In this document: positions 8,635-17,325 of the stretch, in pieces
How the letters are laid out: every line of letters starts with the position of its first letter
Numbering within the stretch: the first letter of the stretch is position 1
Assembly: GCA_022843805.1 (NCBI GenBank)
Contig: JALHMY010000069.1
Location: 1-52,949, forward strand
Reading direction: 5' to 3'
Length of the DNA stretch: 52,949 bases
Source of the DNA: Fuerstiella sp.
Lineage (GTDB): Bacteria > Planctomycetota > Planctomycetia > Planctomycetales > Planctomycetaceae
Program-made: the position numbers and the translations under genes
Notes under the pieces: model-generated
The model's input: the letters and a program-made list of their open reading frames with translations, nothing else
The model's database searches: none
What the model was told of the DNA's origin: nothing

Positions 8635-8997
8635 ATGCGTGTTCGTTTAGGTAAAGCGCGGCGACGGTCAAAGAATCGCCTGTTTAAAGAAGCTCGCGGC
8701 AATGTCGGCGGGCGAAGTAAGCTGTTGCGCAGCGTTAAGGAAACCCTGGTTCGAGCTCGTGCATTTGCGACGCGTGACCGACGCACCAAAAAGCGAGAAT
8801 TTCGGGCTCTGTGGATTACTCGACTTTCCGCAGCCTGTCGTGCTCGGGGATTGTCGTATTCCGAGTTCATCCACGGTTTGACGCTGGCGCAGATTGGGTT
8901 GAATCGCAAATCGCTTAGCGAACTTGCGATTGCCAGCCCCGCTGTGTTTGATGAAGTGGTTGCGGCTGTGCGAGCGGCAAAGGGTGCGGTTGCATAA
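8635..8997 (+). CDS. rplT: 50S ribosomal protein L20
   Basis: A 120-aa basic protein with the L20 pattern: an N-terminal arm (RVRLGKARRRSKNRLFKEA), GGRSKLLRSVKETLVRA and RFRAL/LWITRL-type motifs, and a C-terminal globular domain (GLSYSEFIHGL, IGLNRKSLSELA). It binds 23S rRNA early in large-subunit assembly. In other bacteria L20 also represses its own operon; no such RNA element is obvious here. The N-terminus is a few residues shorter than the usual MPRVKRG form. A terminator follows at 9091. Confidence 0.96.
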   Translation: MRVRLGKARRRSKNRLFKEARGNVGGRSKLLRSVKETLVRARAFATRDRRTKKREFRALWITRLSAACRARGLSYSEFIHGLTLAQIGLNRKSLSELAIASPAVFDEVVAAVRAAKGAVA

Positions 8998-9090
8998 TGA
9001 GCAACGGCTGATCGCCGTCGTCTCGTTCTTGCTGTTCATCTGGCGAGCGAGTTTTGGAGTGCGACGGCCGATTTCCTCAAAGAAATTGAA

Positions 9091-9130
9091 GGGCGAGTTT
9101 CCGGATCACAGGAGACTCGCCCCTTTTTTA
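9091..9130 (+). terminator. Rho-independent terminator after rplT
   Basis: GGGCGAGTTTCC pairs with GGAGACTCGCCC (12 bp with one G-T wobble) around the loop GGATCACA, followed by a T-rich tract. It separates rpmI-rplT from pheS, so pheS needs its own promoter or read-through. Confidence 0.9.
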
Positions 9131-9182
9131 TTTACACTGAAGACGGGATGGTTAAGGCAACCGGACTGAGGAATACTTTGCG

Positions 9183-10190
9183 ATGGACATACTGACGTCA
9201 TTTGATGATTTTCAGTCGGCTGCTCTTTCTGCGATTGGAAGAGCGGGAAGTCCTGAACAGCTGGAGGCTGTACGAATTGAGTTTCTGGGGCAGAAAAACG
9301 GTCGAATTCGTGACCTGCAGAAACTGGTTGGGCAGGCCACCGGTGACCAGAAACCACTTGTGGGCAAACGCTTTAATGAAGTTCGGACAGCCGTCACTGC
9401 GGAGCTGGAAGCTCGACAGCAGCAGCTGGAGGCTTCCAAATCCAGTTCGCCGGTCAGTGATTTTGATGTGACGCTGCCGGGCGACAGGCCTGTGTTTGGT
9501 CGACTACACCCGATCTCCAGAACGATTACCGAGTTTCGGGAGCTGATGGGTCGGTTTGGATTTACCGTGGTTGAAGGACCCGAGCTTGAAGATGAGCGGC
9601 ACAATTTTGAAGCTCTGAATATTCCGGAGGATCATCCGGCTCGAGATCCGCTCGATAACTTTTACGTTGCCTGTGCTTCGGCAACGCTGGGTGGGCCCGT
9701 TCTTCTGCGGAGTCAGACTTCGACAGTGCAGATTCGTACGATGGAAACAACTCCGCCGCCCGTACGAATTGTTTCGCTGGGACGTGTTTATCGTCCGGAC
9801 ACCATCGATGCGACGCATTCCTGTATGTTTCATCAGATGGAAGGTCTGATGGTCGATGAGCATGTGACGATGGCTCAGTTGAAGACCGTTCTTAGTTTGT
9901 TTGCTCGCAGTTTTCTCGGACCGGACGTGGAAATTCGGTTTCGGCCGTCATTTTTCCCTTTCACGGAGCCGTCAGTGGAGGTTGATGTGAAGTGGGGAGA
10001 TCACTGGATGGAGATTGGTGGAGCCGGAATGGTGGATCCCAATGTCTTTAAGGCTGTTGGTTACGACCCGGAAAAGGTGTCCGGCTTTGCCTTTGGACTT
10101 GGAATCGAGCGATTCTGCATGAAGCATTATGGCGTCGACGACATCCGCCGTTTTTATGAGAATGACGTGCGATTTCTTGCACAATTCTGA
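9183..10190 (+). CDS. pheS: Phenylalanine--tRNA ligase alpha subunit
   Basis: This 335-aa class II synthetase subunit charges tRNA-Phe together with PheT. The N-terminal coiled-coil region (about 1-85) is followed by the catalytic domain. Visible are HPISRTITEFRELM, GRVYRPDTIDATHSCMFHQ (motif 2), FFPFTEPSVEVD and GFAFGLGIERFCMKHYGV (motif 3). Length is normal. The start ATG 9183 has no strong Shine-Dalgarno sequence. pheT, normally the next gene, is absent; an envelope-secretion gene cluster follows instead. Confidence 0.97.
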   Translation: MDILTSFDDFQSAALSAIGRAGSPEQLEAVRIEFLGQKNGRIRDLQKLVGQATGDQKPLVGKRFNEVRTAVTAELEARQQQLEASKSSSPVSDFDVTLPGDRPVFGRLHPISRTITEFRELMGRFGFTVVEGPELEDERHNFEALNIPEDHPARDPLDNFYVACASATLGGPVLLRSQTSTVQIRTMETTPPPVRIVSLGRVYRPDTIDATHSCMFHQMEGLMVDEHVTMAQLKTVLSLFARSFLGPDVEIRFRPSFFPFTEPSVEVDVKWGDHWMEIGGAGMVDPNVFKAVGYDPEKVSGFAFGLGIERFCMKHYGVDDIRRFYENDVRFLAQF

Positions 10191-10410
10191 TGACGTGATC
10201 GCGGGGAATGGGATGTCGGGGAAACATGATTCCTTTTGGTATCCTGGGGTTGTTATACTGAGTCAGAATCTGCCTCCGCACGATTTTGTAAATTGACAAC
10301 TTCATCGATCGACAACTGCGGGTTCTGATTCCGCTGTTGCCCGCTGCTGATGCCCCGCCGCTGATGGTTACCTGCTGACTGCAGGTCCTGAAATCAGATT
10401 CCCACCTGCC

Positions 10411-12057
10411 ATGACTCGAATGCTTGCCGTTAACTGGAACGCTCACACGCTGCGTTTTGTGCACGCGGAAGGTGACCGTCAGGGCCGACTTCGTCTGCTG
10501 GATGCCGGGCGGGTTCCGATTCGGGAAGCGGGAGAGGCAGCCGATTCGTCGATTCTGGCGGTTCTTAAAAGGACGGTCATCGCTCAGAAGGCTGAGAAAT
10601 CCAGGTTGCTGATCCTGTTGAATCGTGGTTCGGTGGATTCAGCAACCTTTAAAGTGCCGCCTGCAACGGAGGCTGAGCTTCCGGCCATTGTTCGCAATAT
10701 GGCGATGCGCAGCATTCCTGGAACTTCCGATGAATCGCTGCTCGACTTTGTGGCCTATCCGGCAGCTGCTGATGGAACACGTTCGGTCAGTGCGATGGCG
10801 CTGCTTGCCGACGATCAGCAATTGATCCGTGGTATCATTCAGGAATTTGCTGGTCGCCCCCTGCGAATTCTGGTTGGCGGCCATCCGCTTCGCGTTTTCG
10901 CGGACGGGCAAACGGAGGGCAATGAGCGACAGACAACTCTGATTGTGGCTCGGGGAACTGATGCTGCGGATGTGCTTGTAACAACTGGCGGACTTCCCAT
11001 TCTGTCACGCACCATTCGGCTGGCGTCGGGAGTACCTCGCGATGAGATTATTCGTTATCTGACTGCGGAAACGCAGCGAACGCTGATCTCAGCAAGCGGG
11101 CAGATGTCGGAACAGCCGATCGCTGTAGATCGCATTCTGGTGGCCGGAGGTGAAGAACAGACTTCGGGGCTGGATCTGGCGCTATCCAGACAATTTGGGG
11201 CTGAAGCGACCATTGTGCGGCCCGATTTACTTCTTGAACAGTCCGCCGGTGCGACGATTGCAGATGGCGCACTGCAAATGGTGGCTTCAGGCAGTTATGC
11301 GAATCTGCTGGCTGCATTAAAGGAAGAGGCGATCGGAGTACAGCCGGTTGTCGATTTTGCAAATCCAAAGCGTCCACCAGTGCAAGGGCGAAGAAGCCGA
11401 CAAATCCTTGCTGTTGTTGCCGTGGTTCTGATGATGGCAGGCGGAGGCTGGTACTGGGTCTGGTCACAGTTTGCGGAAATCGATGCCGAAAACTCTCGAC
11501 TCACCGTCAGACTCAATGAACTCAACGATCTGGTAAAAGATACGCAGGCAAAGCGACGCCTGGCTTCGTCATTATCTGCATGGGAAAAAAACCGGTTCAG
11601 CTGGCTGGACGAACTGCGTGATCTGACTCAGCGAATGCCATCAAGCCCGGATCTTGTTGTTCAGCAGCTGTCGATTAGTCCGGCAGGAGTCGGACGGGCC
11701 ACTGTTTCATTTCGCGGTGTTGGAAAGCAGCCGGAAGTGATTCAGGATATGGAACGTCGATTGCGTGACGGATTTCATGAGCTGAGGATTCCCGGGATTC
11801 GTGAGCAGCAGGAAGGCAATAAGTCGACGTGGTCATTTCAGACAACGATGACAATTCGCAGTCGAAACCCGTCACAGTACAAAGGGCCGTCTGAGGTCGC
11901 AGAAAAGGTTACGGCCAGCAAAGGTTCCGGGGTCGCCAAAGGCGGGCCGGATAAAGCAGTCGCAGGTAACGGGATTGTCGCTGGCAGGGCTAATCCTTCG
12001 TCGAAAAGCGATCAAAGCGGCAGGGGTGATGACGGCAGCGGGGTGGCGGACAAATGA
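10411..12057 (+). CDS. PilM/GspL-like plus PilN-like fusion protein
   Basis: A 548-aa protein in two halves. Residues 1 to about 320 resemble the actin-like cytoplasmic PilM/GspL fold (MLAVNWNAHTLRFV at the start, a later ILVAGGEEQTSGLD segment). A single membrane helix (about 332-351) is followed by a coiled coil and a PilN/GspL-like ferredoxin-type periplasmic domain (about 395-490, VVQQLSISPAGVGRATVSFRG). The tail is Ser/Gly/Lys-rich. In type IV pili PilM and PilN are separate; here both seem joined. It would link a cytoplasmic assembly ATPase to periplasmic partners. The stop overlaps the next start by 4 bp (ATGA), showing translational coupling. No assembly ATPase or pilin lies in the window. 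Start could be ATG 10411 or 10420. Confidence 0.75.
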   Translation: MTRMLAVNWNAHTLRFVHAEGDRQGRLRLLDAGRVPIREAGEAADSSILAVLKRTVIAQKAEKSRLLILLNRGSVDSATFKVPPATEAELPAIVRNMAMRSIPGTSDESLLDFVAYPAAADGTRSVSAMALLADDQQLIRGIIQEFAGRPLRILVGGHPLRVFADGQTEGNERQTTLIVARGTDAADVLVTTGGLPILSRTIRLASGVPRDEIIRYLTAETQRTLISASGQMSEQPIAVDRILVAGGEEQTSGLDLALSRQFGAEATIVRPDLLLEQSAGATIADGALQMVASGSYANLLAALKEEAIGVQPVVDFANPKRPPVQGRRSRQILAVVAVVLMMAGGGWYWVWSQFAEIDAENSRLTVRLNELNDLVKDTQAKRRLASSLSAWEKNRFSWLDELRDLTQRMPSSPDLVVQQLSISPAGVGRATVSFRGVGKQPEVIQDMERRLRDGFHELRIPGIREQQEGNKSTWSFQTTMTIRSRNPSQYKGPSEVAEKVTASKGSGVAKGGPDKAVAGNGIVAGRANPSSKSDQSGRGDDGSGVADK

Positions 12058-12968
12058 AGTCACTCAATCGTCAGCATCTGCTTCTGGGTCTCCTGGCCGT
12101 CATTGCTCTGGTGCGAGTCGGTGACTGGGTGCTTGCATCAATGATTCAGGGGCCTCTTCAGGAACGCAGAGCCCGGACCAGTCAGCTCAGGAAAGACATT
12201 GAGAAGCGTGAAGCACTGCTTGCGCAGGCTCGCCAGGCTGGCAGGCAGATTGATGCATGGCAGAAACAGTCGCTGCCCTCCGATGTTGAAACAGCTCGCA
12301 GTGTTTATCGCGGCTGGGTGCTGAGTCTTGTCCGGAAGGCAAAATTGAGAAATGCCACCGTGGATTCGGGATCACCCGCGAATCGATCGGGGGTTTATCG
12401 CAGTCTCCCCTTCAGTATTCGAGTACGTGGCACTCTCCAGCAGTTTACCGAATTTCTATATCAGTTTTCGGATGCTCCTCATTTACATCAGATTGCCAGT
12501 CTGACATTAAGCCCACTCGGCAGTACAGGGCAGTTTGATATTTCGATTGGCGTCGAGACACTTCTGCTGCCCAATACGAAACGAGATCGCCTGAATACCG
12601 GCAGTTCTGCTCTGCTGGCTTCGTCGCGAGTTCAGGATTACGAAACCGTTTGGCGCAACAACATTTTTGGAATCGGGATTGATCATTCCGATCCCATGAA
12701 ACATACCCTGGTGACTGCCATCACTTACAGTAACGGTAATGCTCAGGTGTGGATCAGTGAGCAACTTCTGGACAAAGTCACCCGAGTGGGGCTGAACGAA
12801 AGCTTTGACACGGTGGCTCTGAGCGGTCGGATTGTAGAAGTGCGGGATCAGGAAGTCGTGATTGAGTCTTCCGGAGATCGGTTTCTGTTGCCAATTGGAA
12901 GTCCATTTGCGGACGCTCGGCTGCTCGAAAGCAGTGTCACTGCCAGCTCGGACGCTGTACTGAAATGA
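12054..12968 (+). CDS. PilO/GspM-like protein with GspC/PilP-like C-terminal domain
   Basis: A 304-aa inner-membrane protein. One N-terminal membrane helix (about 8-27) is followed by a coiled coil (about 32-70) and a PilO/GspM-type ferredoxin-like domain (about 80-175; IRVRGTLQQFTEFLYQFSDAP is characteristic). After a linker, DYETVWRNNIFGIG begins a second small domain (about 195-295) with the layout of GspC/PilP homology regions, including VTRVGLNESFDTVALSGRIVEV. GspC/PilP bind the secretin N-domains, so this protein could bridge the PilM/N-like partner to the secretin at 13266. It overlaps the upstream gene by 4 bp. The second-domain assignment is an inference from pattern only. Confidence 0.7.
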   Translation: MKSLNRQHLLLGLLAVIALVRVGDWVLASMIQGPLQERRARTSQLRKDIEKREALLAQARQAGRQIDAWQKQSLPSDVETARSVYRGWVLSLVRKAKLRNATVDSGSPANRSGVYRSLPFSIRVRGTLQQFTEFLYQFSDAPHLHQIASLTLSPLGSTGQFDISIGVETLLLPNTKRDRLNTGSSALLASSRVQDYETVWRNNIFGIGIDHSDPMKHTLVTAITYSNGNAQVWISEQLLDKVTRVGLNESFDTVALSGRIVEVRDQEVVIESSGDRFLLPIGSPFADARLLESSVTASSDAVLK

Positions 12969-13265
12969 ATTTCAGTACCCTGTGTCTGGTTTCGGTGATT
13001 TGTCCTGAGGCATCCGCAACGATTCTGATCGCAGGATGATCGGCAAAAAATACCGGACGCAGTGGAGAGTATTGCGGCAGAAGCTGCCTGCAGCGGGCTG
13101 GGCAGGAGCAGCACGTTGCCGATGTCGACGAGATCCGAATATTGGCGGCATGGTTCAGCTCGTTCAGTGATCAGATTCACCTTGAGTTGTACATGGTCGT
13201 ACCGTACTGTCACCAACCCTCCGTTGTTGGCAATATTCTTCCCTTCTGGCCATCAAAGCTTGCCC

Positions 13266-16200
13266 ATGAGACCGCGGCCATTCATCCTCTGGCAATCGAA
13301 ACAGCAGCTTGCGGCAGTTGTCGTGTGGCTGGCTTTTGGACCGCTGACTGATTGCTCATCGGCACAAATGCCGGAAATACCTCGTCTGAACTTCCAGACG
13401 GAATCGTTCTCCGGAGGTGTGACAGGGATCACTGTTCCGGCTGCATCACAGCGGGAATCGGGAAGTGCCGAGTTTCAGGTATATCAGCTCAGACACGCCC
13501 GTCCGTCCGATGTGCGTCGTGTTCTGGAGGAGTTGCTTGGTGAGACGGTTCGTGAGGCCAGAATCATAGCTGACGATGATCAGATGGAGATCATTGTTGC
13601 CGGTCCATCGAAGATACAGCTGCTGGCCGGTCAGCTGATTAAGGAGCTGGACCAGCCTGAGAAGACGACTGGGCGTCTCGCGGCAGAATCGAACGATGTG
13701 CCAGTGAAGCGAGTGTTGCGAACGTATGAGGTTTCACCTGCAGAAATCGAACAGCAAATGGCTGCTCTGCGGACTGTCCTGGGGGATGAAGTCAATATCT
13801 CAGCCGATCCAGCACGCGGCCGAATTCTGGTTCTTGGCAGTGAGCAGCACCACAACGCTGCCCGGCAGTTTCTTCAGCGCGGTGTACCTGTGTCTGCGCG
13901 CCCGGATGTGTCTGATCGCGTGATGCGGGTGCGATTTCGGAATATTACCAGCGAGCAGTCGCATGCGCTGCTTCAGCGGCTTCTTGGTACTCGCCTGTGG
14001 GATTCGGGCAGCGGGCGCTGCAGCTATGCGAGCAGCGGCAATCGTTCGATCACGCTGACCTTTGACAACGCTTCCCAGTCCTGTTTGCTGGATGGGCCTC
14101 AGGACCTTGTGCAGCAGTTTGTTGCCCTGTTTGAAAAGCTCGATGACTCTCAGGATCGGCAGCAGAGAGATACAATCCGCTTTGTTCCTGTCAGCACTGT
14201 TGATCCGCAGGTGCTGAACAGAGCGATTCGTATGTGGAAGCAGTCCAGAGCCAGGTCAGGTGTAACAGATCCGCTCCCGGAGGAATCCGAGACTGGTGAA
14301 GAACATGGAATGGCGGATCCGGGTGTCGATCGACCGGATGCTCGAGCATGGCCGCTCATTCGGCAGGCAGGTTTTACTCAGCAGACCGGGCAGATCACTG
14401 ATGCCGCGGACCCCCTCCAGCCACTCGCTGGAAATCTGCAGGACTCGGGAACTGACACTCCGGCAGACATGCAGGGCGATGATCCTGCGAACGTGCTGAG
14501 AAGACCGGCACCGGACGTTCAGGTGGAGCCGCTTCCGGATCTTGATGTGCTGATTCTGCGAGGGAGAGATCCTGATGTGCAGGAGCTGATTCGCATTATT
14601 CAGGAGATCGAGCGATTAAGTGCTGAGACGGCTCCGGAAATTGACATTGTTTATCTGCGGAATGTTCAGGGAGAGGCACTCAACCAGCTGATTACCCGCG
14701 TTCTTCAGGATCTCACTGGTCCGCTTCAGGGGCGAGTTGCAATTACGCCTCTGGTGAAGCCCAATGCATTGCTTCTGATTGGCTGGGGAGAAGCTGTAAC
14801 AGCGGCGAAAAAGCTGATTGCTCGTCTGGATGAAGCGGTGCCGCCATCGACTCAGATGAAAATGTTTCGGCTGGAGCATGCGCCAGCTTCTCAGGTGGAA
14901 AATACGATCAGACAGTTTTTGAGTGGTCGGGGAGGGCTGGGGCCTGATGTTACGGTTACGTCCAATGCCCGAACGAATTCGCTTGTTGTGAATGCTGCTC
15001 CCCGCGATATGCAGGAAGTCGCCCGACTGATTCGAGAGCTGGATACGGGGACCTCAAAATCGCTGAATCAGGCAAAAATGATTCGCCTGAAGAATGCTCT
15101 CGCGGTAGACGTTTCTCAGACAATCACTGCCGCAATCCTTGCCGCTCGTGGTGGTGGCGGGGCTGGCGGACAGCAGCGATCTGCTGCACTGGAAATGCTG
15201 ATGGTTGGTCCGGATGGTCGCAGTGTGGCGGCATCCGGATTGCTGGATGATGTTCGACTGACGCCGGATGCCCGAACAAATCGAATTCTTGTCACCGGGC
15301 CTGCAGACAGTCTTCCTCTGGTTGAACAGCTGATTCAGAGTCTGGACGAGTCACCGGCCGCATCGGCTCAGATCAAGGTATTTCAAATTTCAAATGGGGA
15401 CGCGAGTGATCTTGTCCAGGTGCTGAGATCACTGTTTCCTGAGCAGGCAGCAACGTCTCCTGTACCTCAGCTGGCCACCGCAGCCAATGAGTCATCTCTG
15501 GTGCCTGTAAGGTTTTCCGTCGATATCCGCACCAACAGCATTATTGCAACCGGAGCAGCGGGTGACCTGCGAATCATCGAAGCTTTGCTGCTGCGTCTGG
15601 ATGAATCTGATTCGCAGGAACGCATCAACCAGGTCTATCGCCTGAAGAATTCCCCGGCACTGGATGTGGCCAATGCGGTGAACAATTTTCTGCGAAGTGA
15701 ACGAGTGGTCGCTCAGGCAGCGCCTGGGCGACAGAATCCGTTTGCTCAGATTGAATCTGAAGTGGTGGTTGTTCCTGAACCTGTGGGCAATGCCCTGATT
15801 ATCAGTGCCACTCCCCGGTACTTTGAACAGATCATGGAACTGGTCGAAGGTCTGGATGCTCAGCCGCCGCAGGTTATGATTCAGGTAATTCTGGCCGAAG
15901 TTGAACTGAATAACCTGCACGAGTTCGGAGTTGAGCTGGGATTGCAGGATTCACTGTTGTTTGACCGAAGTCTGCTGGGCAGCCTGCTGCAGCCGGGATT
16001 TGACTTCAATAACAAGCCCCTTGGAAATGCGAACAACGCGAATTCGCTGGGAACGGCTGGAAAAGTGGGCGGGCAGGCACTGTCCCATTTCAGTATGAAT
16101 CGAATCAGCGAAGATGCTGATTTCGGCGGACTGGTACTGTCCGCCAGCAGTGAAAACATCAGCGTGCTGCTGAGGGCACTGAATCGCACTCGCAATATGG

Positions 16201-17255
16201 AAATTCTGAGTCGACCGCAAATCATGACGCTGGATAATCAGCCCGCTTTTATTCAGGTGGGGCAGCGCGTTCCGCGAATTGTCGGAACCAGCATTAACCA
16301 GGTTGGTCAGGTAAACAGCGTGGAATTGGAGAACGTTGGTTTGATTCTGGGGGTCACACCTCGAATCAGTCCGGAAGGCATGGTTGTCATGGAGATCGAT
16401 GCCGAGAAGTCTGAAGTGGGGCCCGAAGCGGAAGGGATTCCTGTGTCCGTCTCTGCGGACGGTTCCGTGATTCGTTCTCCGCGAGTCAACATTACAACGG
16501 CGCAAACGACAATCAGTGCCGGAAGTGGTCAGACCGTTGTGATCGGGGGACTGATCACAACAAACAATACTTCGATCACACGTCGGGTTCCATGGCTCAG
16601 TGATGTGCCACTGGTTGGCAATCTGTTTCGTTACGATGGAAATTCGAATGTGCGAAAGGAACTTCTGATTATTCTGACCCCTCATGTGATCCGCGGTCAG
16701 ACAGAAGCGGAGTATATGAAACAGGTGGAGCTTGCCCGGTTAAGCTGGATCTCATCGGACATCTTCAACTGGCTTAATACCGAAACATGTATTACCGGCG
16801 AGCTGGATGGCAGTGGCGTAAAGACGATTTACCCCGATCTGTCTCCTGTCGTTCCGGAATCCATTCCCCAGCCGGCAGTGAGTCCGCCGCTGCCTCGATC
16901 ACTGTTAACCGATCCGCCTGAACCTGTCGATCCGGAGGCAGTTCAGGGAAGCGAATCTCCGGGGAATCCGGAGATACGACTGATGTCGTTTGAGAACGAG
17001 AAAGCCCGGCAGAGTTCTGCCTTACCGAATTCCGCTGCTCGAAATAAGGCTGTTCGGAGCCCGGCCGTTCGGAATTCAGCCACATCGAATCCGCCAGCCG
17101 AAAAAACAGTTCGGACAGAAAAATCGGTGACTCGTTCGGAATCGGCGCGAGGAACTAATCCGGCTCCAGGAAAACCGCTGGCGAAATCGGCTGACAATAC
17201 AGACAACAGTACCAAATCGGAAACAAAAGCAAAGCCTGCCTGGTACCTTCGCTGA
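13266..17255 (+). CDS. Giant secretin (GspD/PilQ family) with about nine N1-like repeats
   Basis: A 1329-aa outer-membrane secretin from ATG 13266, chosen because it begins a signal peptide (MRPRPFILWQ..., cleavage near 33); an in-frame GTG at 13062 adds an unlikely 68 residues. N1-like alpha/beta repeats fall at about 70-130, 148-206, 218-293, 303-450 (split by a low-complexity linker 330-415), 458-524, 530-594, 602-695, 702-781 and 786-865. The multimerisation/beta domain spans about 866-1142: VMIQVILAEVEL, MEILSRPQIMTLDNQPAFIQVGQ, SGQTVVIGGLI, VPWLSDVPLVGNLFRY and ELLIILTPHVI. A Pro/Ser/Arg-rich tail follows. Typical GspD has three N1-like domains, so this periplasmic vestibule should be unusually long. 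The gap from the PilO-like gene is 297 bp; a lipoprotein gene follows closely. Confidence 0.9.
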   Translation: MRPRPFILWQSKQQLAAVVVWLAFGPLTDCSSAQMPEIPRLNFQTESFSGGVTGITVPAASQRESGSAEFQVYQLRHARPSDVRRVLEELLGETVREARIIADDDQMEIIVAGPSKIQLLAGQLIKELDQPEKTTGRLAAESNDVPVKRVLRTYEVSPAEIEQQMAALRTVLGDEVNISADPARGRILVLGSEQHHNAARQFLQRGVPVSARPDVSDRVMRVRFRNITSEQSHALLQRLLGTRLWDSGSGRCSYASSGNRSITLTFDNASQSCLLDGPQDLVQQFVALFEKLDDSQDRQQRDTIRFVPVSTVDPQVLNRAIRMWKQSRARSGVTDPLPEESETGEEHGMADPGVDRPDARAWPLIRQAGFTQQTGQITDAADPLQPLAGNLQDSGTDTPADMQGDDPANVLRRPAPDVQVEPLPDLDVLILRGRDPDVQELIRIIQEIERLSAETAPEIDIVYLRNVQGEALNQLITRVLQDLTGPLQGRVAITPLVKPNALLLIGWGEAVTAAKKLIARLDEAVPPSTQMKMFRLEHAPASQVENTIRQFLSGRGGLGPDVTVTSNARTNSLVVNAAPRDMQEVARLIRELDTGTSKSLNQAKMIRLKNALAVDVSQTITAAILAARGGGGAGGQQRSAALEMLMVGPDGRSVAASGLLDDVRLTPDARTNRILVTGPADSLPLVEQLIQSLDESPAASAQIKVFQISNGDASDLVQVLRSLFPEQAATSPVPQLATAANESSLVPVRFSVDIRTNSIIATGAAGDLRIIEALLLRLDESDSQERINQVYRLKNSPALDVANAVNNFLRSERVVAQAAPGRQNPFAQIESEVVVVPEPVGNALIISATPRYFEQIMELVEGLDAQPPQVMIQVILAEVELNNLHEFGVELGLQDSLLFDRSLLGSLLQPGFDFNNKPLGNANNANSLGTAGKVGGQALSHFSMNRISEDADFGGLVLSASSENISVLLRALNRTRNMEILSRPQIMTLDNQPAFIQVGQRVPRIVGTSINQVGQVNSVELENVGLILGVTPRISPEGMVVMEIDAEKSEVGPEAEGIPVSVSADGSVIRSPRVNITTAQTTISAGSGQTVVIGGLITTNNTSITRRVPWLSDVPLVGNLFRYDGNSNVRKELLIILTPHVIRGQTEAEYMKQVELARLSWISSDIFNWLNTETCITGELDGSGVKTIYPDLSPVVPESIPQPAVSPPLPRSLLTDPPEPVDPEAVQGSESPGNPEIRLMSFENEKARQSSALPNSAARNKAVRSPAVRNSATSNPPAEKTVRTEKSVTRSESARGTNPAPGKPLAKSADNTDNSTKSETKAKPAWYLR

Positions 17256-17325
17256 CTGTGATGGTCTGGCCTGTCTTTTTGATTTGAACCGAGAGCTGCC
17301 ACTGGTGCTGACGGACGCGTTAAAG

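Noticed and set aside
10231..10259. TATACT as promoter for the PilM/N-like gene
   Set aside because: No acceptable -35 element at the right distance.
13062..13265. Longer N-terminus for the first secretin
   Set aside because: The added residues are not signal-like; ATG 13266 opens a proper signal peptide.
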